Shown: one piece after another, positions 32,611 through 33,044 of the stretch
Numbering within the stretch: the first letter of the stretch is position 1
Layout of the letters: each line of letters opens with the position of its first letter
Assembly: GCA_029856145.1 (NCBI GenBank)
Contig: JAHQWK010000015.1
Span: 1-33,044 of the forward strand
Source: Promethearchaeia archaeon
GTDB taxonomy: Archaea > Asgardarchaeota > Lokiarchaeia > Sigyniarchaeales > SOKP01
Direction: 5' to 3'
DNA: 33,044 nucleotides
Made by a program: the position numbers and the translations under genes
Notes under the pieces: model-generated
What the model saw: the letters and a program-made list of their open reading frames with translations, nothing else
What the model was told of the DNA's origin: nothing
The model's database searches: none

Positions 32611-33044
32611 ATGGTTAAAAATGAAGAACCATGGTCAAAAAAAGTATGGTATATAGAAGGGTTAATTCTATTATTAATGATTTTTACTGGAGTATATTCA
32701 AATATTACCGTGTTGGTAGTACTTGTCATACTTTCAGTAGTCGTGATTGGAATAATATCTATATACTTTAAACTTACTGAATCACCAGATATTAAGCCAG
32801 AGCTGATTCCTAGCAATTCAATTTCACAACAACTTGAAAATAATAGGCCCGGAACTTCATATAATGAGGATCAATACTCTTCGCTTAGAAATATCTTAAA
32901 CGTACCTACATCGAGTAGTTCATCAAGTACACAACAAATTGAACCGATAACTAGCAATTACTCATCAACAGTACAAGCCGAAGATAAATCACAAGCAAAT
33001 TATGTATCATTTGAAGGTGTACAGTACCGCGTACGGTCTAAATC
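32611..33044 (+). CDS. Membrane-anchored protein, 3' end outside the window
   Basis: Open from ATG 32611 to the last base: 144 codons with no stop, so partial. GGTGAT at 32601-32606 is a good ribosome-binding site. Two hydrophobic helices lie near the N-terminus (YIEGLILLLMIFTGVYSN, then ITVLVVLVILSVVVIGIISI, about 14-52), with a tight turn between them. A long polar, Ser/Thr/Gln/Asn-rich segment follows (SSSSSSTQQIEPITSNYSST; about 60-130). At the window's end a folded domain may begin (NYVSFEGVQYRVRSK). Both helices and the Lys-rich start suggest that the tail is cytosolic, but orientation is uncertain. Shares its promoter block with the preceding surface-protein gene. Confidence 0.75.
   Translation, partial: MVKNEEPWSKKVWYIEGLILLLMIFTGVYSNITVLVVLVILSVVVIGIISIYFKLTESPDIKPELIPSNSISQQLENNRPGTSYNEDQYSSLRNILNVPTSSSSSSTQQIEPITSNYSSTVQAEDKSQANYVSFEGVQYRVRSK

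Noticed and set aside
1..33044. Window-wide reassignment of TAA to glutamine
   Set aside because: TAA is the end codon of most intact genes here (for example nrdD, panB, the aminotransferase, all three GTPases), so TAA must still terminate. Only local readthrough or gene decay remains possible for the two interrupted genes.
1..33044. tRNA, rRNA or insertion-sequence genes
   Set aside because: I saw no tRNA-like cloverleaf with CCA-side and TTC loops, no rRNA sequence and no transposase. The only GC-rich island does not fold as a tRNA by eye.

Overview
The window is a low-GC stretch from an archaeon, and most likely an Asgard archaeon of the Lokiarchaeia/Promethearchaeota type. The evidence is three Ras/Rab-like small GTPases within 13 kb (one carried on a 538-residue multidomain protein), several zinc-ribbon proteins, a geranylgeranyl-reductase-type flavoprotein of the kind used for ether lipids, an archaeal MfnA-type decarboxylase, TATA-like boxes upstream of many genes, and a large surface protein of beta-rich domains with one C-terminal membrane helix. 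The lineage is inferred from gene content; no rRNA or tRNA gene was seen.

Layout. 0-5.4 kb: anaerobic ribonucleotide reductase (nrdD), a single-chain aspartic protease with two DTG motifs, a MazG-like pyrophosphohydrolase and MfnA. 5.6-11 kb: a protein with a zinc ribbon at each end, convergent with the large GTPase; then panB, a branched-chain aminotransferase and a second GTPase. MfnA (beta-alanine), the aminotransferase (2-oxoisovalerate side) and PanB (ketopantoate) together point to coenzyme A precursor supply. 11.2-17.6 kb: a PaaI-like thioesterase interrupted by three in-frame TAA codons, an Asgard-style unknown, a GNAT acetyltransferase, a zinc-ribbon remnant, an AAC(3)-family acetyltransferase, an unknown with a recurring C-terminal domain, the geranylgeranyl reductase, a treble-clef zinc-finger protein and a GYD protein. 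17.7-22.9 kb: a 46-residue protein, a 7-TM protein, a third GTPase divergent from a DUF998-like membrane protein, a metallo-beta-lactamase-fold gene with one in-frame TAA, a stand-alone copy of the recurring small domain, a ProX/YbaK-type editing protein and a winged-helix protein. 23-28.6 kb: sparse, with an ACT protein, an ArsR-like regulator, a small membrane protein, DUF362, a DUF7000-like protein and one unknown, all interspersed with a degenerate, same-oriented intergenic repeat family and a GC-rich island with hairpins. 28.7-33 kb: two consecutive surface/membrane protein genes, each preceded by a nearly identical 37-bp promoter block; the second runs off the window.

The most notable points are: (i) four in-frame TAA codons in two otherwise intact enzyme genes, each one base from a Gln codon, in a window where TAA also serves as the normal stop; (ii) the two-DTG single-chain retropepsin-like protease; (iii) the duplicated 37-bp promoter block; and (iv) the minus-oriented repeat family and the GC-rich island beside it.
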